Assembly (NCBI RefSeq): GCF_958450345.1
Contig: NC_088780.1
Span: 126,680,226-126,744,225, forward strand
DNA: 64,000 bases
Reading direction: 5' to 3'
DNA from: Calliphora vicina
Taxonomy: Eukaryota; Arthropoda; Insecta; Diptera; Calliphoridae
Shown one piece after another: positions 24,312-34,720 of this stretch. A program made the translations under genes and the position numbers. Under the pieces are notes generated by a model, which saw only the letters and a program-made list of their open reading frames with translations, searched no databases and had not been told where the DNA came from. Each line of letters starts with the position of its first letter. Within the stretch, counting starts at the first letter, position 1.

Positions 24312-25260
24312 CGCTATAGTTTAAAGCAACTCAAACCAAACTTAAATAAATTAGTTTAAGCTTAACATTAACCAAGGAAACATCAAAAAAGAAAAATAAA
24401 CAACAAAAAATATAGTAATTAGTAATTAATAAGTAATTAATTGTTTTTGTTTATATATACCTATATAAAAAGAAATACCTATATACATATATAAAAATAT
24501 ATGATTTTTGTTAAAATGTTAAATTAAAATATTATATAAAAAAAAAAAATAGCGAAGAAAAAACAAAACGAATCCTACAAACAAAAAGCGAGCACTAAAA
24601 GAGATTTTTAAAAAAGCTCTCTTAGCTTAAGCTCGCTATTGAAAGCTTAATACTAATTAAACTAAAACTACTAAAGAATTAAACAAAACAAAAAAACAAA
24701 TTTCATAAATTAGCTCTCAAAAGCTCTCGTTACAATTAGTTTTATATAGATTAATTAATACCAACAATAACAACAACAATTTAAGCTTTAAAAGTGATAC
24801 ATTTCTAAAAAACCAACAATTTCATCCATTTTTTTAAAAAAACAACTTGTTATTAATTATAATTATTAATTTCAACAAAATTAATATGTTAAAGAAATCA
24901 AAAAGTAAAAAAAAAAACAAATTGTATTTTTAAGCAACTGTTTTTCTCTTTTTTTGGTTTTTATTTTTTGTTTAACAACGTCTTGTAACTTTAGTACCTT
25001 TTTTATGAGGACATCAACAAAAGAAGAAAAAACAAAGAAACAAAGAAAAAACATGAAACATTTTTTAAGATCTTATAAACTGGCAGCTAAATATTTTTTA
25101 GACGTTGTTTTGTAAAACTAAAGACAAAATCTATTTAAAAAGTATAACATGTATAGAAAACAGAAATTTATTTATTTTTTAGCTTAAAAACACAAGGTGT
25201 TGCAAGCTTTAAAGATCAACAAATTAAAACTAACTAATTCTATTTAATAAACAAAAATAA
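24312..25260 (+). other. Probable 3'UTR of the FAM20C-like gene
   Basis: This long AT-rich tract follows the stop and lacks the dispersed transposon families, unlike its surroundings. AATAAA candidates lie at 24345, 24395 and 25246. Which one is used cannot be told from sequence. The 3' limit is a guess based on the last signal. Confidence 0.5.
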
Positions 25261-26064
25261 AAACAAAAAAAGACTATATCATATTGAAAGTAATATTTAA
25301 CTAAGTACATACTACTTTTACCAAACTAAACATACTATAAACCTATATTATTTATCATTGTAAATGTTGCCCGTTGTTTTGGAATAATTAGGCCTAGAAA
25401 CTTCAACTGTCAGTCACATATATAAACTATACGAAAGACCTGAAGTTCAATATCACATATTGGATTTTAAAAAAAGAAATACAAAATAATAAAATTCAGG
25501 TTTTAATAACAGTTTTATCTATCTGTTCTTATTTGTATACCTCATGTTATCTGCTTTCAAGATGATAAAACATTAATAAATTATTTAAATATGTTTCCTC
25601 AAGAAAGAAGAATTTTTAAATATAATGCATTTGAAAAGAACCTTTTTCTAGCGTTTTCAATCCATCTGAAGATCTGGTCGGAAAGTCTCTTTGGAAGCTT
25701 TCAAGGTCGCTTGTTTGCGTAGACCTTTCACATAATGAAAAAAAAACCCCTCATCCAGTCTGAATCAGCAGTCTCATGAGTAATGTCCAGTAATCTTAGA
25801 CCCCATTATCGAAACAACTACTACTTATTACTACTACTAATTTTCTAAGCGGATTAAGAAAGAAGAAATTGAGATCTTTCGAATGATATTATTTGATCTT
25901 AAAGAATTTCGAGAGCTTTGTACAATTCTTTGAGCCAAATAAAAAAGTTCTTCAAGGACAAATAATAAATTAATTATTGATCAATTCAAAAGTTTTTTTT
26001 TTGGGCACTCCTGAAAAATTTTAAAATTACACTTAAGTTGTTTTGTCAAAAGTTCACAAAAGTC
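25261..26064. other. Intergenic AT-rich region
   Basis: No gene or recognised repeat; possibly still 3'UTR at its left. Confidence 0.4.
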
Positions 26065-27215
26065 CACAGGTAGCGGAATCTGTATGTTGAAATCAACTTT
26101 CCCTAGCCCCCAAATAACTTACATACATGATTCCTACATCAATATATCCGCTATAGACCCGGTTCGGTTGCTATTTAAAATCAATAAATCGATTTTTGGT
26201 CTATTTATACCCTACACCACAATAGTGGGGAGGGTATAATGCGTTTGTGCAGATGTTTGTAACGCCCAAAAATATTTGTCTAACACCAACCTTAAAGTAT
26301 ACCGATCGACTTAGGATCACTTTCTGAGTCGATTAAACGATGTCCGTCTGGTCGGGTGGCTGGCTGTCCATGTAAACCTTGTGCGCAGAGTACAGGTCGC
26401 AATTTTGAAGATATTTCGATGAAATTTGGTACAATCTAATTATTTTTTCGGCCCAAGGACCAAACCTATTGAAACTGGTTGAAATCGGTTCACTATTTCA
26501 CCTAGCCCCCATACAAATGTCCTCCCGAAATTGGACTTTATCCGTCATAAATGTTTAATTTATATATTTATCTCCACAAATTCCGCTCCAAATAAGTTTT
26601 ATATACACAAAATTCATGTCACCAAATTTTGTTACGATCGATCCATAATTAGTCATAGCTCCCATATAGACCCGCTTCCGAAAATCACTTTAACGTGCAT
26701 AAATCGCTTAAAAATGTTGGTACACACACAATTCAACATACTTAACTTTAATATAGACATAAATCACACGACCTAATTTCATGGTGATCGGTCCATAATT
26801 TGTCATAGCCCCCATATAAGGCCCACTTCCAAAAATCACTAAAAAATATAAATTATTGAAATTTTAAAAGAAAAATGTTTTTGCTCTTTTACTTAGTGTA
26901 GGGTATTATATGGTCGGGATTGACCGACCATACTTTCTTACTTGCTTTGATCTATATCTGGATTACTAAGTCATTAATATAGACAATGCAAAGACTTCTA
27001 TAAGACCATGGAAAGTTGGACCTACAATAGGTCAAAATTGGGAAAAATATTTTTAGCCGAATTTTTTTTTCACTAAATATTTTTTTTGTCATAAATTTTT
27101 TTTACTATTAAATGTAAAAGAAGAATTAAAATTTTTATTTTTTTTAAAAAAAATTAAAAAAAATATTTAAATTTTGTTTACCTAAAAATATTTAAAATTT
27201 ATATTTTAAAGCACA
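26065..27215 (+). mobile_element. Family c element interrupted by family b
   Basis: The left piece (26065-26205) has TGTTGAAATCAACTTTCC, AGCCCCCAAATAAC and CGATTTTTGGTCTAT. The right piece (26945-27215) resumes with TTGATCTATATCTGGATTAC, GTTGGACCTACAATAGGTC, a poly-A/T tract and GTTTACCTAAAAATATTT. Family b (26206-26944) sits between. The terminal hairpin is replaced by other sequence after 27215. Confidence 0.65.
26206..26944 (+). mobile_element. Family b element, near full length
   Basis: It starts TATACCCTACACCACAATAG with the GGGGAGGGTATAATGCG hairpin arm. It then has GTTTGTAACGCCCAAAAAT, CTTAAAGTATACCGATCG, GAGTCGATTAAACGATGTCC, GCAGAGTACAGGTCGC, CCCCCATACAAATGTCC, two GTCATAG-CCCATAT modules and the tail CCGACCATACTTTCTTACTTG. 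A 738-base non-coding unit; the short frame inside is not a gene. Confidence 0.9.
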
Positions 27216-27227
27216 ATACAAGGCGAA

Positions 27228-27344
27228 TTCAATTCACAACCGGTGTTGCATCGTAGTATCTATGTATTGTTATATATCTTTTTAATTTAATTGCATTGTT
27301 TCTGCTTAATTTACTACGATACACAATGTCGATTGTGAATTGAA
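27228..27344. mobile_element. Small MITE with TTCAATTCACAAC TIRs
   Basis: TTCAATTCACAACCGGTGTT at the left pairs with the right end (GTCGATTGTGAATTGAA), with GCATCGTAGTA / TACTACGATAC continuing the arms. Its ends match those of the 535-base element at 11496-12030. Confidence 0.85.
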
Positions 27345-27826
27345 TGAGGTTAATACATTTAAAATGAAACCTTTCGAAATTCGTGTTAGAAACTTTTTTC
27401 ATTTCAATTTATAACTTGAGGCTAAAATACAACTAAGATTCTGTGTATTGTTTGGTATTTTATTTTAAGACCAAAAGTACTGCTGGCGAGTAGAAGATCA
27501 CAAGTTTTGTGAAAATATTAGTACTAATTTCTCGTCGCCTAATTGCAAGAACAATGTTCAAACTACGTTTTTAAATTCTCAACCAATCATCAGGCAACAT
27601 AATTAGTGTTTTATACTTATTTACGTATTTTTTATTACATATTATTTTATTATTAAATTTTATTTAATATTTTTCTCTCCTCCTTTCTTTCTTTATCCTT
27701 TAGCATTATTAGAATATACCAAAGAAATATCAATCATATTTGAAATTTCATTTTTAATAATTTCTTTACTTAAATTTCGTTGAATATACACACACCTTCA
27801 TACAATATAAATACATATATGTACAT
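27345..27826. other. AT-rich non-coding region
   Basis: No feature recognised. Confidence 0.4.
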
Positions 27827-28251
27827 TAAGGGTGCCACCAAAAAATAGTTATGGATGTTCCCAACTAAATTAAAATTTTAATTCATTCTAAAATAACGTT
27901 TCTCAAAGTTTAGGTCATGTCTTTGGATCGATCGTTTTTTGTGGTTTTTATGATTTTTATCATATTTCTCGGAAATGAATTGTATGAAATATTGATATCA
28001 AGTGAAAGGGCTTTGAAGACCTTCTACTTGATACTTTTCGTGTTTTTCATAGACATTTTGCGAGATACGAATATTTTCGTTGCGAAAGATATGAACAGAT
28101 TTATAAAAACATCAAAAAAGGACCTTCTATCCTTTGATCCAGCTCCAGAAGAAACATTTTTAGACATGGTCTCCTCCAACAAGCTAAACTTTCAATTTAG
28201 TTCAGAACATCGACACCAATTTTTTTCTCCCCACAAAGGGGGCCACCCTAA
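27827..28251. mobile_element. TTAGGGTGGCC-ended element
   Basis: The left end TTAAGGGTGCCACC and right end GGGGGCCACCCTAA are inverted. The interior has GATGTTCCCAACT and GAAATATTGATATCAAGTG, shared with 15123-15300. The open frame from 27917 runs past the element's right end and matches no known protein; it is treated as fortuitous. Confidence 0.6.
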
Positions 28252-29162
28252 TCTACATACATACATATACACTTATAATATCATATTCACAAATCACATA
28301 CATATGCAAATACTATATCGATAAATCTCTTGCATTTTTATGTTTCTAATGTTAATTTTTTTTCATATTTTTAATGAAATGGAAATCAGAAAATAGTAAT
28401 ACAAAAGAAGAAATGTTTATTTATAACGAAAGTACCTTATGTGTATGTCTGATGTTTTATATATAGCAAAAAATAATGATTTATTAAGATTAAAAGAACA
28501 CAATTTAATGAATGAAATTGTGGTTATGTATGAAAGTATTAGGGGTATGCGTTTCATAAAGAAATAATAGTTAAATACGTTAAATGTTATTGATTGCTTT
28601 AATATAAAAGACACTAATATTGTTTAAAATATGTTGGAAAATAAAATGTTTATGTCTTGTGAATATCCCTAATATTTTGTTATTTTTTTTTAAATTCACT
28701 AAAATATATATTTAGAAATACATACATATGTATAATAGCGTTTATTAAAGACAATTTTTTTTATTAAGTTTGTGTTTATTTAATTTTATTTTACCTGTTT
28801 GTTTTTATAAGATTTTCTTTAAACAAAATAATAATTTTAAATTTCAATGTTTATTTTTATAAATATTAAAGAAACAACAATTAGAAGAAACTGAAATATT
28901 TAAACTTATTGTCGATGTTATTTAATTGTAATTAATTAGTAATGACTATTAATCTGATACAATCATTTATATGTATATTTTTAATTAGACAAATTAGCAC
29001 TATTGTAAAAATAAATAAATTAAAATAATAAAACAAAAAAAAATACATAAAATATGTCAACGAAAATAATTGAAAAATAAAATAATGGAATAAATACAAA
29101 TATTTGACTGTTAAACATTTAAAATTATTGAGTTTTATTTATTTAAATATTTGAGTGACAAT
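28252..29162. other. AT-rich non-coding region
   Basis: No feature recognised; extremely AT-rich with poly-A/T runs. Confidence 0.4.
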
Positions 29163-29360
29163 TAGGGTTTGGGGTTTCCCGGATAATTTTATTTCCCGGG
29201 AAACGGGAATGAAGAATTTCTTTTCCCGGATATCCCGGGAATTTTTTACTACTAGTAAAATAAGTAAAAAAGAAAATTATTTTATAAAATTGTGTCATTT
29301 TATTAAAAACAAAAAGAAAAACAATACATTATAATTCAATTGTATTAATATAAAATAAAA

Positions 29361-30093
29361 ACAAGTAAGAAAGTATGGTCGGTCAAGCCCGACCATATAA
29401 TACCCTACACTAAGTAAAAGAGCAAAAACATTTTTCTGTTAAAATTTCAATAATTTATATTTTTGAGTGATTTTCGGAATTGGCCTTATATGGGTGCTAT
29501 GACCAATTATGGACCGATCACCATGAAATTAGGTCGTGTGATTTGTGTCTATATGAAAGTTTACTATGTTGAATTTTGTGAGTATACCAACATTTTTAAG
29601 CGATTTATGCACGTTAAAGTGATTTTCGGAAGCGGGTCTATATGGGAGCTATGACTAACTATGGACCGATCGTAACAAATTTGGTGACATGAATTTTGTA
29701 TATATAAGACTTATTTGGAGCGCAATTTGTGGAGATACATTTATAAATTAAACATTTATGACCGATAAAGTCCAATTTCGAGAGGACATTTGTATGGGGG
29801 CTAGGTGAAATAATGTACCGATTTCAGCCAGTTTCAATAGGCTTGGTCCCTGGGCCGAAAAAATAACATGTACCAAATTTTATCGAAATATCTTCAAAAT
29901 TGCGACCTGTACTCTGCGCCAGCCAGCCAGCCGACCAGACGGACGGACGGACGGACATCGTTTAATCGACTCAGAAAGTGATTCTAAGTCGATCGGTATA
30001 CTTTAAGGTGGGTATTAAACTAATATTTTTGGGCGTTACAAACATCTGCACAAACGCATAATACCCTCCCCACTATGGTGGTGTAGGGTGTAA
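29361..30093 (-). mobile_element. Family b element, near full length
   Basis: It opens ACAAGTAAGAAAGTATGGTC and closes with the inverted hairpin start CCCTCCCCACTATGGTGGTG, TAGGGTGTA. It contains all family landmarks, including GACGGACGGACGGACATCG, AATCGACTCAGAAAGTGATT and GCGTTACAAACATCTGC. It is inserted in the hAT copy. Confidence 0.9.
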
Positions 30094-30163
30094 AAATTGG
30101 TTAGAATATTTGGAGATCATTTTATTAAATATTATTTCATACAAATAAATGTTATGTACATAT

Positions 30164-31247
30164 TAGGATATTCAATCGATTAACCGTTAATCGGTTAACC
30201 GATTAATTTTGGACGGTTAACTGTTCGAATAATTTGAAATTGCCGATTTTCAAATAACAAATAAACCGATTAATTTGTGTCGATTAACCGATTAATCGAA
30301 ATTCCTTTTTAAAAATTTTTTTTGTATTTATTTTCCGTTTCAATTCAAATACAAATTTCAAATTAAAATTAGATATTTATTGAACATCCAATAAACATGA
30401 TTACTAACAACTGACATATTTAATTTACATGTATAGACGAAACTTTTTTTTGAAATGAGTCTTTTATCATAACTAAACGAAACTATTAATCAAAATCTAA
30501 AACAATCCAAAAAGGAATATGTATTCATTATCATGGTTTTGATTTCGCCAACATATACAATCAGCGAGAGTTTTTTTCCAAGAAAAGTTTTATTAAATCT
30601 AAAGTAAAAAATCGTTTAAATTATATTCTTTTTATATAATTCTTTATTTCAGAAGATCTCACTAAAACCCTAAAAAACATACACATCGCTCATTTGCTGC
30701 AACAACGTCATAATTAAAAAAGAGTCGTTTCGAGAAAAACGTCTTTGAATATTTTATGACATTTTACTATTTCTTAAATAAATTTTTAACAAATCATGGG
30801 ATTTCAGAAATATAAACAGTAGATGTTAATATCTTTCTAATCTGTATTTAACCCAAATTTTTACTTATCAAATTTATGAAAAAACTTGAATTTTAATTTT
30901 GATGTTTACAACAAAAAAACAATACTATCACACAAAAATAATTGACTTTTTTGAAAACTGATGAAACTATATGAAAGATCATAAAACACGGATTTTGAGT
31001 TATAACGTTGTTGCAGCAAATAGGCGATATGTTTACATAAATGATCTCAAATACTTTATTTGCTGTTTTTTATGTTTTTGTAAACAAAATTCGTTGTTGT
31101 ATTTTCAATTTAAAATGAAAATAGAAATTATTCGGTTAATCAAATAATTTTAAATTAACCGATTATTAACCGAATAAATCTAAACCTCTATTAATTATTT
31201 GCTCGATTAACCGATTAATCCAGAAACCCGATTAATTGAATACCCTA
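30164..31247. mobile_element. hAT-type element with TAGGATATTCAATCGATTAACC ends
   Basis: Left TAGGATATTCAATCGATTAA and right TTAATTGAATACCCTA are inverted ends, with CGATTAACCGATTAAT repeated near both. The flanking octamers GTACATAT (30156-30163) and GTACTTAT (31248-31255) match at 7 of 8 positions, consistent with a hAT target duplication. No transposase remains; an unrelated MITE lies at 30682-31031. Confidence 0.75.
30682..31031. mobile_element. MITE with ACATCGCTCATTTGCTGCAAC TIRs
   Basis: The left end ACATCGCTCATTTGCTGCAA and right end TTGCAGCAAATAGGCGATATG are inverted, followed by AACGTCATAATTAAAA / TTGAGTTATAACGTTG. The same ends occur at 56700-56955 and as a single end at 60021. 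Confidence 0.8.
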
Positions 31248-31285
31248 GTACTTATACATATGTTCGTCATTGAACTATTTTTTTA

Positions 31286-31627
31286 AAAAATGAGTTTTCA
31301 AAATAACTGAGACATTCAATAAGTCATCTGACATCCGATTTCTTATATTAGTTGCAAAGTTTGCAGCCACTGAGGAAACTCTTTCGCTTTCCACAGATGT
31401 TGGCTTTATCGACAATAAAGCATTATAAAGACAATCTAAATTTTTTGTCCGATTGGTATTTGCTTCAAATAAAGCTAATTACTGTTTAAACACACTTTCA
31501 GCATTTGATTTTAAATGTTTAGGATTTTCTTTTGCAATATTGATTGCATATTCTAATTTGTTTTTAAAATTTTGCTCCATTTGTATTTCAGAAACATCAT
31601 CATTTACTCTTACAAGTGTGTGTAAGA
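31286..31627 (-). pseudogene. hAT transposase C-terminal fragment
   Basis: Translation of the - strand gives a typical hAT dimerisation region: ENPKHLKSNAESVFKQ, then a TAA stop (31479-31481), LALFEANTNRTKNLDCLYN, SIKPTSVESERVSSVAANF and IRNRMSDDLLNVSVILKTH. The SVESERVSS and RMSD segments match the conserved hATC block. The stop within the frame and the lack of the rest of the protein make it a pseudogene. Confidence 0.8.
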
Positions 31628-31715
31628 TCAACCAGTATCAAATTCGGTATCTTGTGAACTATTAGAGATATTGTTACGAAATTTTACATAGTTTGAGCTG
31701 AGGTGCTTTCGAGTT

Positions 31716-31988
31716 GATTTACGTTTGTTCAGCTAGTTATAATTGGGGCCAGTACGTAGCACCTTAAAGTTGGTCCCCTCGGGTCTCAAATTTTTTAAAA
31801 AAATATCCAAAAATCCATTTATGATCTGAATGAGCTGAATTTGAAATGAAATGATTTACGTTTGTTCAGCTTCCTAGTTCTAATAGGGGCCAGTACGTAG
31901 CCCCTCAAAGTTGGTCCCCTCGGTTCTCAATTTTTTTTAAAAAATCGCCAAAAATCCATTTATGATCCGAATGAGCTGAAATTTTGAA
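31716..31988. repeat. 137-base tandem duplication
   Basis: Two adjacent copies each begin GATTTACGTTTGTTCAGCT and contain GGGGCCAGTACGTAGC, AGTTGGTCCCCTCGG and ATCCATTTATGATC. They differ at scattered positions, so the duplication is not new. Confidence 0.85.
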
Positions 31989-32039
31989 CATAAATAGTCC
32001 TTGAAGATCTACTAAAAATACTCTTACAAGTGTAGGTTA

Positions 32040-32770
32040 TCTCTATTAGATATTTAGATATTCAGGTTTATTGATTTATATTTTTTAATTTTGCTCGATC
32101 TTTTTATGGTTCTTTAGATATGGCGGGCTTACGGAGGGTCGAAATTTATTTTTAAAATATGAGCTATATTGGCGGTAAAATTCTTTATATAATAAAACAT
32201 ACTTGCTAACAGTTATCTGTTCCCTATAAAAAGTTATACGCATCCAAATTTGGAACTTGTAAAAAGGGCCGTATTTTTTATCTTATGTTTTGTAGAAAAA
32301 AAATTTCTTCGGGACTATATAGAATTTTTATATGGCGCGGAAAGATAACTTAATGCAAAAGCGTATAAAGAAAAATAAGCGGACATATAACCCCTCAGTC
32401 TTATCCACACTTGGCCAATTTTAAAAAAAAATTTCAGTTTGATTAAAAAATTCTAAAAAGCCAAAGCACCGATCCACGAAAAAGCTCCATATTTGTATAA
32501 CCCCATATGTTTCTTAAATACCTACTAAGTATGTTTACTATCACACGGTAAATAACGTCAAAGTAGGCACTTTTCTATAAAAACACAGTTTTTGGAATAC
32601 ATTTTCCCCGTTTTAGGAATTTCGGTATTTGAAAATAACAGAATTTCAAAAATTCTAATGCCGTTGATTTAAGGACATTTGAGTCTATATTGGTTCCAAA
32701 TATTGTTATGATATCTTTAATTGTTAAAATCTTACATTAAGTCAAATTTTATATTTTTATTCGTGGAAAA
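32040..32770. repeat. Dispersed repeat, inverted relative at 60600-61045
   Basis: Blocks such as TCTTCGGGACTATATAGAAT, AAAAAGTTATACGCATCCAA, TTTGGAACTTGTAAAAA and GGACATTTGAGTCTATATTGG recur, diverged and inverted, at 60600-61045. No ends or open frame were identified; it is probably an old transposon. Confidence 0.5.
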
Positions 32771-33155
32771 TCACCATATGAAATTTTTTTTAGTTTTTAA
32801 GGTAAATGAAGTCCCAAAATTTTATAAAATAAAATAATATAAAATTATTTTATAAAGTTTTATATGTATTTTTATTACTTACTATAAAATATCAGTAATA
32901 AATTTCACCTTGATAGATTTAAAATGTTATTGGGATCAAATATGTATATGTCCGACCCAACAAAGTTTTTCATATTTTGATCCAAAACTTTTTAACGATT
33001 ATCTTATTGTATTGTGGCAAATTTAGGGCTACACTTTTTTGCAAAAATGACACCTAGGCCCCACTGGAAAACACGAATCTTTTTTTTTTTGGTCTTCTAT
33101 CACATAGTGGTGTCCGTATATGGTTATATTTTTCGTGTTTCACTTTGTTATTATT

Positions 33156-34720
33156 ACACCGTACGACAATCAATATTAGACACGAACCGGATGATATACG
33201 TCTGAAACAATAAATTAAATGGAGAAAAACAGCGTTTTCAGTTTTTCATTTCGTGATCCTGTTTCCTTTTAAAAGGACTTCAAATTTTCAGAGGAGTACA
33301 TTTTAAAAAATGTTTAAAAATACTTCTTATCATATGTCAAATTTGATGCCAAATGATCAAGAAGAGTTGTAAAATAATTCGTATTACTTTTTTTTTATCC
33401 TGTAAGGATCAAAGGTGTCAAAAATGTCCTTTCAAATTTTAATCCTTGAATATCCTTTTAGATTTCCAATATTTTTTTTTTTAAAAAAATAGTCAGTTAA
33501 AGATCCAAATATTGAATACCACATGCCAAAATTTCATCCTTCTATCTTAACTACTTAAGTGTTAAAAAATATTTTAAATTTGAATTATTTGATTTTAATA
33601 TTTCATTCGAAAAAAATATAACAAAATCTGTTGTGAAAAGCAACGAAAAAGACTTTTTAATAAACAAGTAAAATGGTATAGTCGGGCAAGCCAAACCTTA
33701 TGATACCCTACACCGGGTATATGATTTTAAGAGTTTTCTTTTGATATGAACTTATTTGTGTTGAATCTTATTTGAATACACACATTTTCGGTAGTGGGCC
33801 TTATATGGGAGCTATGACTAATTATGGACCAATCGTCACAAAATTTGTTGGGATGAATTTCGAATATATGAAACATATTTGTGTTGAATTTTGTTTGGAT
33901 ACTGACATATTTCAGAGATTTATGTATATTAATGACATTTTCGAGAATGTTGCTTATTTGGGAGCTATGGAATATTGTTGACCGATAGTCACGAAATTTG
34001 GTCGTGAGAGTTCGGCTTATATAAAACATAATTGTGCTGAATTTGGTTTGAATATGTTTATAATTAATTATGAGAGCTTAACTATTTTCAAATAGGCCAA
34101 TTTTATGGGGGCTAGAATAAATAATGGGCTGATTCTAACTAAATTCAATTGCATTTGTCCTTGGGGCAATATAAAGGTTTGTGCCAAATTTTATCGGATC
34201 ATCTTTAAACCTGCGATCTGTAGTTCCCTCCCTCGCTATGTTGGTGTAGTTTATAAACATGCAATTTTCTTAATATTTTTTTTTTATATTTTAATTTGAC
34301 CTTTATATATATAAAGAATGAAATTTTGACATTTAGTATAGAATATTTGGGTCTTTAACGCACTATTTTTTTAAAAGGAATTTATTGGCAATCTTAAAGG
34401 ATATTAAAGGATAAACATTTTAAAGAACATTTTTGACATCTTTTGATTCTTACAGGATAAAATAAAGATATGTAAAACAAAATATTTTACAACTCTTCTT
34501 GTTCTTTTGACATACAATTTGTCATTTTTGGAATAGCAGGAGTATTTTTAAATATTTTTTGAAAAATGTACTTCATGAAACTTTGAAGTCCTTAAAAAAG
34601 GACACAGGATCACGATATGAAAAACTGAAAACACAGTTTTTCTCCATTAAATTTATAGTTTCAGACGTATATCATCCGATTCGTGTCTAACGAATTTTTT
34701 CTCTATTTGTCGGACGGTGT
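33156..34720. mobile_element. Foldback element with ACACCGTACGACAA ends
   Basis: ACACCGTACGACAATCAA at the left pairs with TTTGTCGGACGGTGT at the right. The arms continue through ACACGAACCGGATGATATACG / GTATATCATCCGATTCGTGT, TCGTGATCCTGT / ACAGGATCACGA and AGATCCAAATATTG / AATATTTGGGTCTTT. Arms are roughly 450 bases and the loop holds a family b copy. Confidence 0.75.
33664..34256 (-). mobile_element. Diverged family b element in the foldback loop
   Basis: It begins ACAAGTAAAATGGTATAG then GTCGGGCAAGCC, and repeats GGGAGCTATGACTAATTATG modules, ATGGGGGCTAGAATAAATAAT and CGATCTGTAGTTCCCTCC. The GTCCGTC core is missing. Confidence 0.75.

Larger units (their letters stand above)
29163..31640 (-). 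mobile_element. hAT element split by two insertions
   Basis: A hAT-like end with repeated TTTCCCGG and CCCGGGAA motifs begins at 29163 (TAGGGTTTGGGG), and a hAT transposase C-terminus lies at 31286-31627 on the - strand. The sequence between is interrupted by family b (29361-30093) and by another hAT-type element (30164-31247). The other terminus was not found, so the copy is probably truncated. The assignment of both parts to one element is inference. Confidence 0.6.

Noticed and set aside
27917..28324. 135-residue open frame
   Set aside because: It crosses the right end of a TTAGGGTGG element, is not shared in frame by the relative at 15123, and matches no known family.
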